Of a DNA stretch of 64,000 nt, positions 1 to 8,373 are shown piece by piece. Position 1 is the first letter of the stretch; each line of letters starts with the position of its first letter. The notes beneath the pieces were generated by a model. That model saw nothing but the letters and a program-made list of their open reading frames with translations, had not been told where the DNA came from and ran no database searches. The position numbers were made by a program, and so were the translations under genes. Source of the DNA: Streptomyces sp. yr375 (GTDB lineage Bacteria > Actinomycetota > Actinomycetes > Streptomycetales > Streptomycetaceae); the NCBI RefSeq assembly GCF_900110755.1, contig NZ_FOFF01000009.1, positions 1-64,000 on the forward strand, given 5' to 3'.

Positions 1-2396
1 CCGGTCAGTATCCGCACCGTTTCCCCGGTATCGGCATCCCACAGGCGGATAGTGTGATCGTTGCTGGCACTAGCCAGCAGCATCCTGGAGCCCACGGGCA
101 CCGGACAGAGAGCGTTAATCCAGGCGGTGTGCCCCTCCAACACGATGTCCTCAGCATGCGGCGCCCCCACCGCCCACACCGCCCGATAGGGAGCAGACGC
201 CCGCCGATCGCGAAAGGACCGTCCCAGTTGCTCGCGCGCCTCGGTGACGGTGAACAGCGCCATCCGCTCTCGAGGGCCCGCCTCCAACGCCTGCGGCGTC
301 TTACGCAACAGCCGAGCTCTGGCCCGCCCGGCGGGCGAAAGAGACGCCTTCGCTGCCGGCACCAGCCGCCGCAAGTCGGCATAGAGCGCATAGGCATCAT
401 TTTGTAGCAACTCATCGATGATGCCGCCGCGTGCCGCATGCCCCGGCAACGAACGCAACACGTAACCAGGCACCGTCGCCCACGAAGAGCCGCCGGCGGT
501 ATCCATCAAGGCACGCGCGATAGTGCGCTCATCGTGGACCAACAACGCTGCCGCAGCACGGGGCGCCAACAGGGCCTCATTCAGGGCCTGATGGAAGAGC
601 CGGAAACTGCCCGAGCGAGTCGCACTATCACTCGATTCCACCAGGAAGTTGGCAGCCGCCGACCGCGCGAAGCCAAACAGTGCGCCCTCGTCCACCGCCT
701 GCCCCGTCATGGCCTGCACGACCCGCCGCCACAAAGACAGCGTGAGCCCGGGAGACTCTGCATACGCCAACGCGGTCAACAAATCCTGCGCCGGAACCCC
801 CTGCAGGGCAGGCAGCCGGGAGAGATAGTCCCGCAGCGCCGCTTCCACCGTCGAGGTGTAACGCAGCTGCTCTACCGCGATCGCCTCTTGGTCATGCATG
901 CCATGCGAACGGGCCACCAGCCCAGCGATCAGGAAGTTTCCCTGCGCCATCTCAGCAATACGCTGCGCCACTGCCGCCGCGACCTGATCGTCCTGATACG
1001 GGCTGTTGACCCGCTCGTCACCCACCAACTGCAGCGTCGCCAACGCATAAGCAACAAGATCATCTGGTGCAAAGAATTCCGGCCCATCCAGATCAATGAT
1101 CTTCAGCGCACCTGCGAACGGCGCCAGGAGATCTCCCGCATCATCCACACGGCGACTGCCCACCACCACCCGCACACCCAAATCCGCGCAGGTCTCCGCC
1201 AAAGAGATCGCCGTCTGCAAGATCACACGCGCATTCTGGGGTGTAGTCGCCTCATCTAAGGCGTCAATCACCACGCAAAAACTCCCGCGGTCATCTTTTC
1301 CCAACGCCTCGCGCAGCAGATCCGGCAACTCCTTGACCTGCTCAGGCAAGCGAGCAGAGGCCGCGGTAGCGATCTCACGCGCCACCTCCACCGCCGTCTT
1401 ATCGCGGGCATGAACGGCGCACGCCACCGACCCCACCGGCGCCCGCACGCCCCAATCCTCCGCGGGTAAGGTTGCTGCGATCTGGGCGTCAGCGGTCGTC
1501 ACTACCCGACCCAACACCGCGGATTTGCCCACTCCGGGAGAGCCGGTCACCACCAACACCTGGCGTCGATCTCGCTCCCGCGTCGTCATCCACTCGACGA
1601 CCGCCGTCAACGCCGCACCGCGGCCGCGGAAGCGAAAGCCGCGCTCAGCATCCGTGCTGACCCCCCGCGCCCGTGGACGCCAATGCCGGCCCGACTCCGC
1701 ATCCCCAGCCAGCGTCCACCCCCACGCCGAGAGCGCCGCATCCCCGGCCGCCTCCACCGACCAGTCCGTCAACAAGCGAAGCTTTTGTTCCGGCAGAACC
1801 AAGTCAACCGTCTTGAGCGTTAACGCCCGCGCATCCCCCGAATCGCGGCGTGCCTGCCCCACCAAGCCCACCACAGCGTCGTAGTCGGCCGACCACAACG
1901 CAGCACCGCTATAGCCCGGCCGGACCGGATAGCGCGAGGTAGTGTCCAGGCGCACCCAGCCAAATCCGAGCGCCTCACCGACACTGCCATCGGCAGAGTT
2001 GCCCAAGACCCCATCGGGAAAGCCAAACGACCACCACGACCGGTCCACCAGGTCACCGGCCGCCGGGCGCCTCAGCCGCGCGACATACTCCGGCGCGATC
2101 TCTTCCCTCAGCACCAAGACCGCCACGTCCTGGACGTCCTGCTGATCCGTCGGCGGAGCCACCACCTGCTCGACCGGCACCCGCAGATGCATCAGCTCAT
2201 CCGCCTTAGGAAAGGTCACCCACAAATCACTACGCACGTCGCCCTTGTCATGGACGACATGAGCGCAGGTGAGTACCCGCCGCGTGTCGATGAGGAACCC
2301 TGAGCCCAGCGGAAGCGCGGCATTTGCCGCCTGGTGAATGGCCGTCACCCACACATCCGACGGCGGGCGCACGCCCGGCCGGCGCTGCCCGGTCAT
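1..2396 (-). CDS. Trypsin-like protease / STAND ATPase / WD40 protein, C-terminus beyond left edge
   Basis: The gene reads open for 798 codons from an ATG at 2396 that overlaps the stop of the upstream Trypco1 gene (ATGA). Residues about 15-200 are a trypsin-like serine protease with a full triad: His46 in TCAHVV, Asp90 in QDVAVLVL and Ser163 in GYSGAALW. Residues about 255-560 are a P-loop STAND/NACHT-like ATPase with Walker A GSPGVGKS (285-292) and Walker B VVIDALDE (375-382). From about 755 a WD40 repeat begins (ASNDHTIRLWD) and runs off the window, so a propeller of several repeats is expected. There is no signal peptide, so it is probably cytosolic. Proteins of this layout, encoded beside Trypco1, are known from predicted NTP-dependent biological conflict systems in multicellular bacteria. 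Inference: the WD40 part senses, the ATPase switches, and the protease is the effector. The domain calls are firm; the biological role is not. Confidence 0.88.
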   Translation of the reverse strand, partial: MTGQRRPGVRPPSDVWVTAIHQAANAALPLGSGFLIDTRRVLTCAHVVHDKGDVRSDLWVTFPKADELMHLRVPVEQVVAPPTDQQDVQDVAVLVLREEIAPEYVARLRRPAAGDLVDRSWWSFGFPDGVLGNSADGSVGEALGFGWVRLDTTSRYPVRPGYSGAALWSADYDAVVGLVGQARRDSGDARALTLKTVDLVLPEQKLRLLTDWSVEAAGDAALSAWGWTLAGDAESGRHWRPRARGVSTDAERGFRFRGRGAALTAVVEWMTTRERDRRQVLVVTGSPGVGKSAVLGRVVTTADAQIAATLPAEDWGVRAPVGSVACAVHARDKTAVEVAREIATAASARLPEQVKELPDLLREALGKDDRGSFCVVIDALDEATTPQNARVILQTAISLAETCADLGVRVVVGSRRVDDAGDLLAPFAGALKIIDLDGPEFFAPDDLVAYALATLQLVGDERVNSPYQDDQVAAAVAQRIAEMAQGNFLIAGLVARSHGMHDQEAIAVEQLRYTSTVEAALRDYLSRLPALQGVPAQDLLTALAYAESPGLTLSLWRRVVQAMTGQAVDEGALFGFARSAAANFLVESSDSATRSGSFRLFHQALNEALLAPRAAAALLVHDERTIARALMDTAGGSSWATVPGYVLRSLPGHAARGGIIDELLQNDAYALYADLRRLVPAAKASLSPAGRARARLLRKTPQALEAGPRERMALFTVTEAREQLGRSFRDRRASAPYRAVWAVGAPHAEDIVLEGHTAWINALCPVPVGSRMLLASASNDHTIRLWDADTGETVRILT

Positions 2397-2731
2397 GCCG
2401 ACGCGCCGCCCTCGCCCTCGCCCTCGCTCCCACCGGCACTCGGACGCCAGGTGAGCTTTACCCCAAAGTTCGCCTCCGACGCGGCCTTGGCCACCAGCCA
2501 GTTGGCCGTACCGTTGACCTTGATGCCGAAGGACACCTCTACCTCGGCCGGACGCAGCGCAGCGATCTGCGCCAAAATCAGCTGCGCTGCCTCCACCGCT
2601 GGCCGTGCAGCCTCATCCACACGGCTCACGACCTGATCGACACTGACCTGCTGCCAGTCCTCCGTTGACTCAATTTCGAACTGGACCAACGTGTCGGCAT
2701 CCAGTGCATACGACACCACGTGAGATGTCAC
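2393..2731 (-). CDS. Trypco1 (trypsin-co-occurring domain, CU044_2847 family) protein
   Basis: A 112-aa protein that starts at GTG 2731 behind a strong purine-rich ribosome site (GAGGGGGGAC). The body, from VTSHVVSYALD through VSFGIKVNGTANWLV to FGVKLTW, matches the short beta-rich CU044_2847 family, also called trypsin-co-occurring domain 1. It ends in a Gly/Glu-rich tail. Its stop overlaps the start of the protease-ATPase-WD40 gene, so the two are translationally coupled. In this family the small protein accompanies a trypsin-like protease or a conflict ATPase and is thought to be a regulator, adaptor or substrate. Longer upstream in-frame starts exist, but that N-terminal extension has no sensible composition and lacks a ribosome site. 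Confidence 0.82.
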   Translation of the reverse strand: MTSHVVSYALDADTLVQFEIESTEDWQQVSVDQVVSRVDEAARPAVEAAQLILAQIAALRPAEVEVSFGIKVNGTANWLVAKAASEANFGVKLTWRPSAGGSEGEGEGGASA

Positions 2732-2929
2732 GCGTCCCCCCTCATCGCCCCTGCTGAGGGCATAGACGGTACCCGCATCCGCCACTCCAGCGCAGCGCGA
2801 CCTCGCGACCAGCACTGGCCACCACAAGAGAGCTACCGGGCGGCCAACGGACCCGTCCCCCCCCGTGACGCGAGAGTGGATGGGAGTAGCTCTTCCCGGG
2901 GCATGATGTTGTAGGGGCTGCATGGCAGC

Positions 2930-3187
2930 ATGCGGGGTATGGGGTTCGAGCTCGATCCGCCCGTTGGTGTCGGCCCGTTGCAGATCGGAACGTCGCGTCA
3001 CGACGCGAACGATGCGCTGGAGTCGTTGCGTGACCTGGAGGAGGTCTCTGCGTGCGACCAGGCGGGGCGGCATATCTTCCGCCCGAGCGGTTTGATGATC
3101 AGCATCGGGTGCATGCACGACCGCCTGGAATCAGTGGAGTTGGGGCGACCGTCGATATCGGTTGAGTACGCGCAGACTCCAGTTTAG
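2930..3187 (+). CDS. Small hypothetical protein, possibly truncated at its C-terminus
   Basis: An 85-aa open frame starting MRGMGFELDPPVGVGPLQIG. The opening resembles a common, uncharacterised Streptomyces family that begins with FEL.PP.GVGPL..G. Members are usually longer, so the abrupt end (SVEYAQTPV) suggests loss of the C-terminal part. The second ATG (2939) is also possible; an AGGGG lies upstream of the first. It is divergent from the Trypco1 gene. Downstream to 3398 I see no convincing gene. I do not recognise a function. Confidence 0.45.
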   Translation: MRGMGFELDPPVGVGPLQIGTSRHDANDALESLRDLEEVSACDQAGRHIFRPSGLMISIGCMHDRLESVELGRPSISVEYAQTPV

Positions 3188-3398
3188 GACCCAACAGTAG
3201 GTGCGGGCGATCGCGGTACTCATGGTCGTAGCAAGGAGTTCACCTCGGACGCGCGCGATGACGGTTCGAGTGGCCTCGTCGAGGGTTGCGAGGAACGGGT
3301 CCGCCATGAGAAAGGAGGGTATCGCGCAACGGGCCGGGGAAAGGGGCGAGACGGGTGTCAGCAGCGGCGCGGTGCCCGAGCCGTCCCTTGGAGCAGAC

Positions 3399-3968
3399 TC
3401 AGTCCGCAGCGGGGGCCAGGGGCGGGGTGGGTTCGTTCACGGCCCGCAGCAGTTCCCGCAGGCGCTGGCGGTCGTCGGCGAGGTGAAGTACGCGGTACGA
3501 CTTCTTCGTGAAGAAGATTCCTTGCACCGGCGCAGCGAGCGCTCCGACGCGCCGGGCTCGCTCTTGGAGCGGCAGCTCGGATAGCCACACGCCACGTGCG
3601 GCCACAACGAACCCTGTCATCAGCCCATGCAGGTCCAGTGGCCGCGAGGGGTAGGTCAAGACGTATTGCTCGGCGTGGTCGATGAGATAGCGAGTTGACT
3701 CCTCCACCTGCGACGCCCAGCGGTCGCACTCGCCTTGCATCCGGCCGCGCAGTGGTTCGTCTGTCTCGTCGGGGTTCACGTTCTCCAGCCGGGCTGTGGC
3801 GGAAAGGATCGTCAGGAGGTGTCCCGAGAAGGCATCCCGCGCGGCCCAGGCCGCCTTGATCCGGACTGACCTGGCCTCAAGGCGTGGAGCGAACCGCGAC
3901 AGGGCGAACGTGGTCACCATCGCGGTAATCACCGCGATGAGCATCGTCTTCATCCAAGGGTCAAGCAC
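3399..3968 (-). CDS. Hypothetical protein with one N-terminal membrane helix
   Basis: A 189-aa protein starting at GTG 3968, with GGAGT seven bases upstream. Residues about 9-27 (MLIAVITAMVTTFALS) form a transmembrane helix. The remainder is cytoplasmic, helical and charged (DPDE-rich centre, RQRLRELLRAV near the end). It looks like the short membrane-anchored hypothetical proteins scattered through Streptomyces genomes. It stands alone between the small plus-strand frame and the XRE-ImmA unit, divergent from the latter. No catalytic motif is visible and no function can be assigned. Confidence 0.65.
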   Translation of the reverse strand: MLDPWMKTMLIAVITAMVTTFALSRFAPRLEARSVRIKAAWAARDAFSGHLLTILSATARLENVNPDETDEPLRGRMQGECDRWASQVEESTRYLIDHAEQYVLTYPSRPLDLHGLMTGFVVAARGVWLSELPLQERARRVGALAAPVQGIFFTKKSYRVLHLADDRQRLRELLRAVNEPTPPLAPAAD

Positions 3969-4188
3969 GGGTACTCCGAATGTAGTCCCGGCGTTGTTAC
4001 CGGACGTGGTGTACGCCGGGGCGATCGATTTCTACCACGCCCAGGTCGTCGCACCGACAGCTGCGGGCTTCAGCATCACTTGGTCCGAGAGCCGCCGAAT
4101 CGCCGGCTGGATGGGCAGATCGGTGCGTATCGCTCCCCTCAACACGCCGGAACGGTTCACTCTGGCGCACAAAATACTGGCCATGGTG

Positions 4189-4194
4189 TAACTT
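4189..4194 (+). promoter_or_regulatory. Possible -10 element of a leaderless transcript
   Basis: TAACTT ends eight bases before the GTG at 4202, and no ribosome-binding purines lie between them. This arrangement fits a leaderless mRNA, common in Streptomyces. No clear -35 was found. Weak evidence, from spacing only. Confidence 0.25.
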
Positions 4195-4201
4195 CCTCAT
4201 C

Positions 4202-5002
4202 GTGAGTGAACACCGGGATGTCATCGCGGAGTTCGGCGACGCCGGTCTCCTGGCTGGCGTGCGCTGGGCGTATCTGGCGGCTACCGCTCGGGCTCTGGAG
4301 ACGTACTCCGAGGCCGACGGTCACGACGCGGCCTTGCTCGGCAGTCTCAGGTACACGTTGTTCCGTGATCGCCTCGACCGTGTGTTCGCCTGCGAGCGTT
4401 ACGCGGTGCGTTCCGGCAACGACGACGCCGACCTCGACCTGCTGTACGACCAGCTGTCCGAACGGGACATCGACACCATGCCGCAGCTGGATGCGGGGCT
4501 GGTGCGACGAGCCGACCTCAACGGCAGCCCCGGCTGGGCGCACAGCGAGCGCCGATTCCTGCTCGCCTCATGTGACTTCGGAGAACTTGACCGGCTGCCA
4601 TGGCCCCGGAAGAGCCCGACCAAGCAGCAGGTAGCGAGGCAGCGCAGCCCCGAGCCACCGCAGCCCTCACTGTTTGAAGGCTTGGAGGCAGAGGAGTTCG
4701 GAGGCCTGGAGATGCTGGCGACAGAGCCGGAACTGGACCTCGAAACGTACGTCGTGGCCCACACCCTCGACCCTCTCAGCGGACGGACTGAACTGGTTCT
4801 CGGGCGTCCCCGCCTCAATACCGGCGGGGGACAGGCATGGCACTGGCGGCACGACATCCTCAGCACACCGCCGTCCGACGGCGGACGCCGCACGGATGAC
4901 ACGCCGCTGCCGACTGGGCCGAACACCGTGCCGGATGCACCCGTTCGCCTGCGCCGGCCCATGGAAGAACGCCCAGGCAACCGTGCTAGTGGTGAAGGGT
5001 GA
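4202..5002 (+). CDS. Hypothetical protein coupled to XRE-ImmA metallopeptidase
   Basis: A 266-aa protein with GTG start and no recognisable domain. The first ~110 residues look globular and helical (AGVRWAYLAATARALE, LRYTLFRDRLDRVF). The middle is acidic (EGLEAEEFGGLEML) and the C-terminal third is Pro/Arg-rich and probably disordered. Its stop overlaps the GTG of the next gene (GTGA), so the pair is co-translated. Small proteins paired with XRE-ImmA/IrrE proteins are often a target, toxin or co-factor of the metallopeptidase regulator. That is inference from position only. Confidence 0.65.
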   Translation: MSEHRDVIAEFGDAGLLAGVRWAYLAATARALETYSEADGHDAALLGSLRYTLFRDRLDRVFACERYAVRSGNDDADLDLLYDQLSERDIDTMPQLDAGLVRRADLNGSPGWAHSERRFLLASCDFGELDRLPWPRKSPTKQQVARQRSPEPPQPSLFEGLEAEEFGGLEMLATEPELDLETYVVAHTLDPLSGRTELVLGRPRLNTGGGQAWHWRHDILSTPPSDGGRRTDDTPLPTGPNTVPDAPVRLRRPMEERPGNRASGEG

Positions 5003-6192
5003 GTTCTCGTACGTCTACGCTCGACCGAGCGGCGGAGGTCGCCGCGCTCTTCGACAGTGCCCGCCTCAAAATGGCGAGGCACCTGGCGGGCCTGCGCAAA
5101 AGCGATCTAGCCGCTCTAGTCGACAAAAGCCCAACGGCGGTGGCGGCCTGGGAGTCCGGAGCCAAACGGCCCACAGCCGCCACGGTGGCGCAACTGGCCC
5201 TGAGTCTGTCAGTCGACCCCGGCTTCTTCGCGATCCGTGCAGAGGACGTCGCCGCCCTCTGCACGGCACCCCACTTCCGCTCGCTCCGCTCCACCAGCCA
5301 GCTGGCCCGGGACCAGGCCTACGCTTACGGCCAGCTCGCCGTGGACATCACGAACAGCCTCGAACGGCACGTCGAGTTCCCGGATCCTGCCGTTCCCAGC
5401 TATCCCGTGGCACTGGACGACCCAGACGGCGACGGCCCGGAACGTGCCGCTCAACTCCTCCGCCAGGAGTGGGCGATGGGGGACGGGCCTGCCGGACACA
5501 TCGTCAGGATGCTGGAAAACCACGGTGTGCTCGTGGTCTTCAGCCCACCGCAGACAGCGTCGGTCGACGCCTACTCGTTCGACAGCAAACTGCGCCCTGT
5601 GGTCGTCCTCAACCCCATCAAGCGGGACTACTACCGGCAGCGCTTCGACGTCGCGCATGAGCTGGGACACCTGATGATGCACAGCGACGCAGAGCCGGGC
5701 GGGCGCATCGTTGAGGCCCAAGCCCATCGCTTCGCCGCCGAGTTGCTCATGCCGGCCGACCAGATCCGAGACCTGCTTCCCGCCACCATGGGCGGCGCTG
5801 CCTGGCAGACACTGGCCCGGCTCAAAGAGCAGTGGGGCGTCAGCATCCAGGCACTTCTGTACCGTGCGCGATGGCTCGGCAGACTCAGCGACACGTCCTA
5901 CCGCAACGCTATGACGACCATCTCGGCCCGTGGTTGGCGCCGGAACGAGCCGGGCTTGATCAGCGCTATCGAGCAGCCGTCCCTCTTGCCAAGAGCCGTG
6001 GAGTTGCTGACGCAAGAAGGCATCGACGAGTCTCAACTGGTGACGCAGTGCCGCATGCCGACGGAGCTGTTCCGCACGGTGACGGCCCGGACGCCGGACA
6101 GCGAATCGCCTACCCTGGCACCGTCGCCAGGCAGCCGCCAGCAAGCGAGCGGGCGAGTGATCTCCCTACTGGAGCACAGAGGGCGCCCCTAA
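4999..6192 (+). CDS. XRE-family regulator fused to ImmA/IrrE metallopeptidase
   Basis: A 397-aa protein from GTG 4999, overlapping the upstream stop. Residues ~18-75 are an XRE helix-turn-helix (ARHLAGLRKSDLAALVDKSPTAVAAWESG). Residues ~160-290 are an ImmA/IrrE zinc peptidase, with the HExxH-type motif FDVAHELGHLMMH at about 217-229 and a downstream ELLMPAD characteristic of the family. Proteins of this class cleave or release a repressor, as ImmA of ICEBs1 and IrrE/PprI of Deinococcus do, and often control mobile elements or stress genes. The upstream coupled gene is the natural partner. The neighbouring par/rep module suggests this is part of an element's own control circuit. Confidence 0.85.
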   Translation: MSSRTSTLDRAAEVAALFDSARLKMARHLAGLRKSDLAALVDKSPTAVAAWESGAKRPTAATVAQLALSLSVDPGFFAIRAEDVAALCTAPHFRSLRSTSQLARDQAYAYGQLAVDITNSLERHVEFPDPAVPSYPVALDDPDGDGPERAAQLLRQEWAMGDGPAGHIVRMLENHGVLVVFSPPQTASVDAYSFDSKLRPVVVLNPIKRDYYRQRFDVAHELGHLMMHSDAEPGGRIVEAQAHRFAAELLMPADQIRDLLPATMGGAAWQTLARLKEQWGVSIQALLYRARWLGRLSDTSYRNAMTTISARGWRRNEPGLISAIEQPSLLPRAVELLTQEGIDESQLVTQCRMPTELFRTVTARTPDSESPTLAPSPGSRQQASGRVISLLEHRGRP

Positions 6193-6257
6193 CTCCACGA
6201 AACCGCACAAAAGTGCCACCAGTCCGCATGTGGAAGGCAGCTGGAGCAACCTGATCG

Positions 6258-6584
6258 TCACTGGCCACTGACGTCCAGCCCCGTACGTCTTTCGTCCTTC
6301 GAATCGGGCGGATAGCCCTTGGCGCGCAGCCAGCTGTCAAGGGCGAGCGCGACGATGTCGCCGTGGGGGATGTCGGTGTCGGCGTTACAGCGGCGGATGC
6401 GGCGTTGGAACTGGAGGACCTTGGGGACGGCGTAGTTGAGCTGTCCGCGTTTTGTGTGCCGGTTACTGATGATGTCCATGGTGTCGGCGTGCGGCGTGAG
6501 GACGTCGTCGCGCGGCTGGAACTCGGCGTCGAGGGCGTCCGCGATTTCACGTAGTCGGGCGGCGTAGGGGGAGCGATCAGGCAC
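6258..6584 (-). CDS. Small ParB-like / segregation-type protein
   Basis: A 108-aa protein starting at GTG 6584 with GGAGC upstream. Its C-terminal half (VPKVLQFQRRIRRC, then DIPHGDIVALALDSWLRAKGY) is clearly paralogous to the C-terminal domain of the 257-aa protein encoded at 6707-7480 (VPAALKLKKRIKRF, then LPIGDIVSVALDEWLTARGF). This domain recurs in Streptomyces proteins encoded next to ParA and is probably the DNA-binding or ParA-interacting part. It lies downstream of that operon, behind a hairpin and a palindrome, so it may have its own promoter. The function is inferred from the paralogy and the par context. Confidence 0.65.
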   Translation of the reverse strand: MPDRSPYAARLREIADALDAEFQPRDDVLTPHADTMDIISNRHTKRGQLNYAVPKVLQFQRRIRRCNADTDIPHGDIVALALDSWLRAKGYPPDSKDERRTGLDVSGQ

Positions 6585-6612
6585 GAGAGCTGCTCCAGTC
6601 GGTCTGGCTAGA

Positions 6613-6626
6613 CGGATAGCTATCCG
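6613..6626. repeat. Perfect 14-bp palindrome, candidate partition or operator site
   Basis: CGGATAGCTATCCG is a perfect palindrome located 29 bases upstream of the small ParB-like gene, between the two paralogous ParB-like genes. Two related half-sites (TATTGGG, TATTGGAATAG) follow directly. It could be the binding site of either ParB-like protein, or an autoregulatory operator. Confidence 0.45.
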
Positions 6627-6655
6627 CCTATTGGGCTATTGGAATAGTCGGCAGG

Positions 6656-6687
6656 GGCGGCCGCACCCCGACACGGGGGCGGCCGCC
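6656..6687 (-). terminator. GC-rich hairpin downstream of the par operon
   Basis: GGCGGCCGC and GCGGCCGCC form a nine-base-pair stem, extended inside by CCCC/GGGG. It lies just past the stop of the 257-aa ParB-like gene on the minus strand. It is a typical actinobacterial hairpin terminator without a long U-run. Confidence 0.6.
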
Positions 6688-6706
6688 TTGTGTACTGCGG
6701 TCGGGT

Positions 6707-7480
6707 TTAGAACCCGCGAGCGGTGAGCCACTCGTCCAGCGCGACAGAAACGATGTCGCCGATGGGCAGGTGGTCGAGTTCGTTGTCCAGCGCGAAGCGT
6801 TTGATCCGCTTCTTCAGCTTCAACGCGGCGGGGACCGACGAGTCGAGACTCTCGCGTGTGATGATGCGCTGGTTGAGGACGACGGCGGCCTCGGGGATGT
6901 TTTCGGGACGGCCAGGACCGTGGGCGTAGGGTGCCCCCTCGCTGGGCGCCTCCTGCGGTCGAGTGTCCTGTGCCTGTTGGGGTGCAGGAGCGTGGGTCCT
7001 GAACGGGAACGCCGTACTGGCCGCCGCCGGAGGGACCGCCTGGCGGACGGCGACCTCGGCGGTCGGCGCCGTGCCCGAAACTGCGGACGCGGCATGGAAC
7101 GAGCTGTGCAGCCCATCGAGTTCGGCTGACTGATCGGGCTGGCTCCCAAGCGCTCCAGACTGGGGAGCCGAGGCCACCGGCGGTGGCTGCCGCTCGGCCA
7201 GGCCGTCGGCGGATTCCGTCCCCACCTCGGCAGTATCGACGGTTTGTGCCAGATCCTGAGCCTGTGCCTCGAAGGCAGCCGCAGCAGGAGCGTGCTGAAC
7301 CCGCGGTGCGCCAGCAGCAACCACTTCGCCCTGGTCGGTGGCCTGTTCAGCGGCGAACTGCTCTGGCGTGAGCTCGGCAGCTGGCGGAGGGGGCGGCGGG
7401 GTCGTCTTCTTGGCCCCGCCCAGGGCCCGCCCGCTGGTGCGACGGGCCGGAGGCCTCTGCCTCTCGTTCTTCTCGCTCAT
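6707..7480 (-). CDS. ParB-like partition protein
   Basis: A 257-aa protein whose ATG overlaps the ParA stop (ATGA). The N-terminal ~170 residues are low-complexity, rich in Pro, Ala and Gln, and basic at the start (MSEKNERQRPPARRTSG), so probably disordered. The C-terminal ~75 residues hold the folded domain shared with the 108-aa protein downstream, ending in DIVSVALDEWLTARGF. A disordered linker plus DNA-binding domain encoded straight after a Walker ParA fits the centromere-binding partner of a plasmid-type partition system. No canonical ParB/Spo0J domain is visible, so the assignment rests on context. Confidence 0.68.
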   Translation of the reverse strand: MSEKNERQRPPARRTSGRALGGAKKTTPPPPPPAAELTPEQFAAEQATDQGEVVAAGAPRVQHAPAAAAFEAQAQDLAQTVDTAEVGTESADGLAERQPPPVASAPQSGALGSQPDQSAELDGLHSSFHAASAVSGTAPTAEVAVRQAVPPAAASTAFPFRTHAPAPQQAQDTRPQEAPSEGAPYAHGPGRPENIPEAAVVLNQRIITRESLDSSVPAALKLKKRIKRFALDNELDHLPIGDIVSVALDEWLTARGF

Positions 7481-8193
7481 GCCTCGGTCAGCTCCTTCAC
7501 CAGCTCGGCGTACTCGCTCAGCTCCGTCGGGATCTCGCCGAAGGCCTCCATGTAGTGCACCCAGGAGTGGATGGTGGTCTCGGCGAGCGGGAACGCTTCA
7601 TCGCGGCCCGGGCCGATGCCCTCGCCCTCGGCGGGCTCCAGCAGCTGGCCCTTCGCCCGGCTGGGCAGGCTGGTGCGGTCGTCGGCCTTGACCATGACCA
7701 CGTGGGCGGTGACGCCCTGCTCGTTGCGGGCGGCGGCGCGCTCGGCCTCGTCGAAGGTGGCCACGAGCTTGCGGCGCTCGATCTTGGTGGGGGCGACCGG
7801 TACGAGCAGCAGGTTCGCCTCGGTAACAGCCTCGTGGAAGATCCGGGCGCTGCCGCCGCCGGCGTCGACCACGATCGCGCCGAACTCGGCCCGCTTGGTA
7901 CGGATGTACTCAGCGATGTCGTCGAACGGGTACCGCTCGACCACCAGGTTGGCGGGGATCTCGAAGCCGGCGGCCTGGGCGACCTTGAACCAGTCGTAGG
8001 CGGACTGGCTGGTCGCGTCGGCGTCCAGCAGAAGGGTCGGTAGGTCGAGGACGACGGCGTAGTAGAGCGCGATGAACCAGGCGGAGGTGGTCTTGCCGGT
8101 GCCGCCCTTGAGCATGCCGACGACGATGACGAAGGCGTCCCAGGCGCTGGCTGTGGCTGCGGCCAGGGTCTTGGTACGGGTGTTCTCACTCAC
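7477..8193 (-). CDS. parA: ParA-family Walker ATPase
   Basis: A 238-aa protein. I chose GTG 8193 because AGGAG lies upstream at normal distance; a longer frame exists but has no site. The deviant Walker A (VVGMLKGGTGKTTSAW) carries the ParA signature lysine, followed by LLLDADATSQS and FGAIVVDAGGGSARI. The protein drives partition of low-copy replicons by ATP-dependent DNA association with its ParB-type partner. It is the third gene of a tight minus-strand operon (rep-like, HTH, ParA, ParB-like), indicating a plasmid or integrative-element maintenance cassette, not the chromosomal parAB. Confidence 0.87.
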   Translation of the reverse strand: MSENTRTKTLAAATASAWDAFVIVVGMLKGGTGKTTSAWFIALYYAVVLDLPTLLLDADATSQSAYDWFKVAQAAGFEIPANLVVERYPFDDIAEYIRTKRAEFGAIVVDAGGGSARIFHEAVTEANLLLVPVAPTKIERRKLVATFDEAERAAARNEQGVTAHVVMVKADDRTSLPSRAKGQLLEPAEGEGIGPGRDEAFPLAETTIHSWVHYMEAFGEIPTELSEYAELVKELTEA

Positions 8194-8373
8194 GTGTTGT
8201 TGATCTCCTGAATCGGGAAAGGTGCGTTGACTTGGGCGCGCCAGCCAGAAGGCCGCCGTCCAGGGGGACGGGTGCGGTCGGAGGAGGGGCTCGTGCTGCA
8301 GGGCGGGATCCGAGATGGCATGCCCTCGGTCCCGCAATCTGCCGGGCCTGGCCGGGGAACCGCGCGGGGGTGC

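Noticed and set aside
2393..3118. Longer version (241 codons) of the Trypco1 gene
   Set aside because: The upstream extension is Arg/His-rich and opposite the gene at 2930; GTG 2731 has a strong ribosome site and matches the family length.
7477..8337. Longer ParA start at 8337
   Set aside because: The extra 48 residues lack ParA features; GTG 8193 has AGGAG at proper distance.
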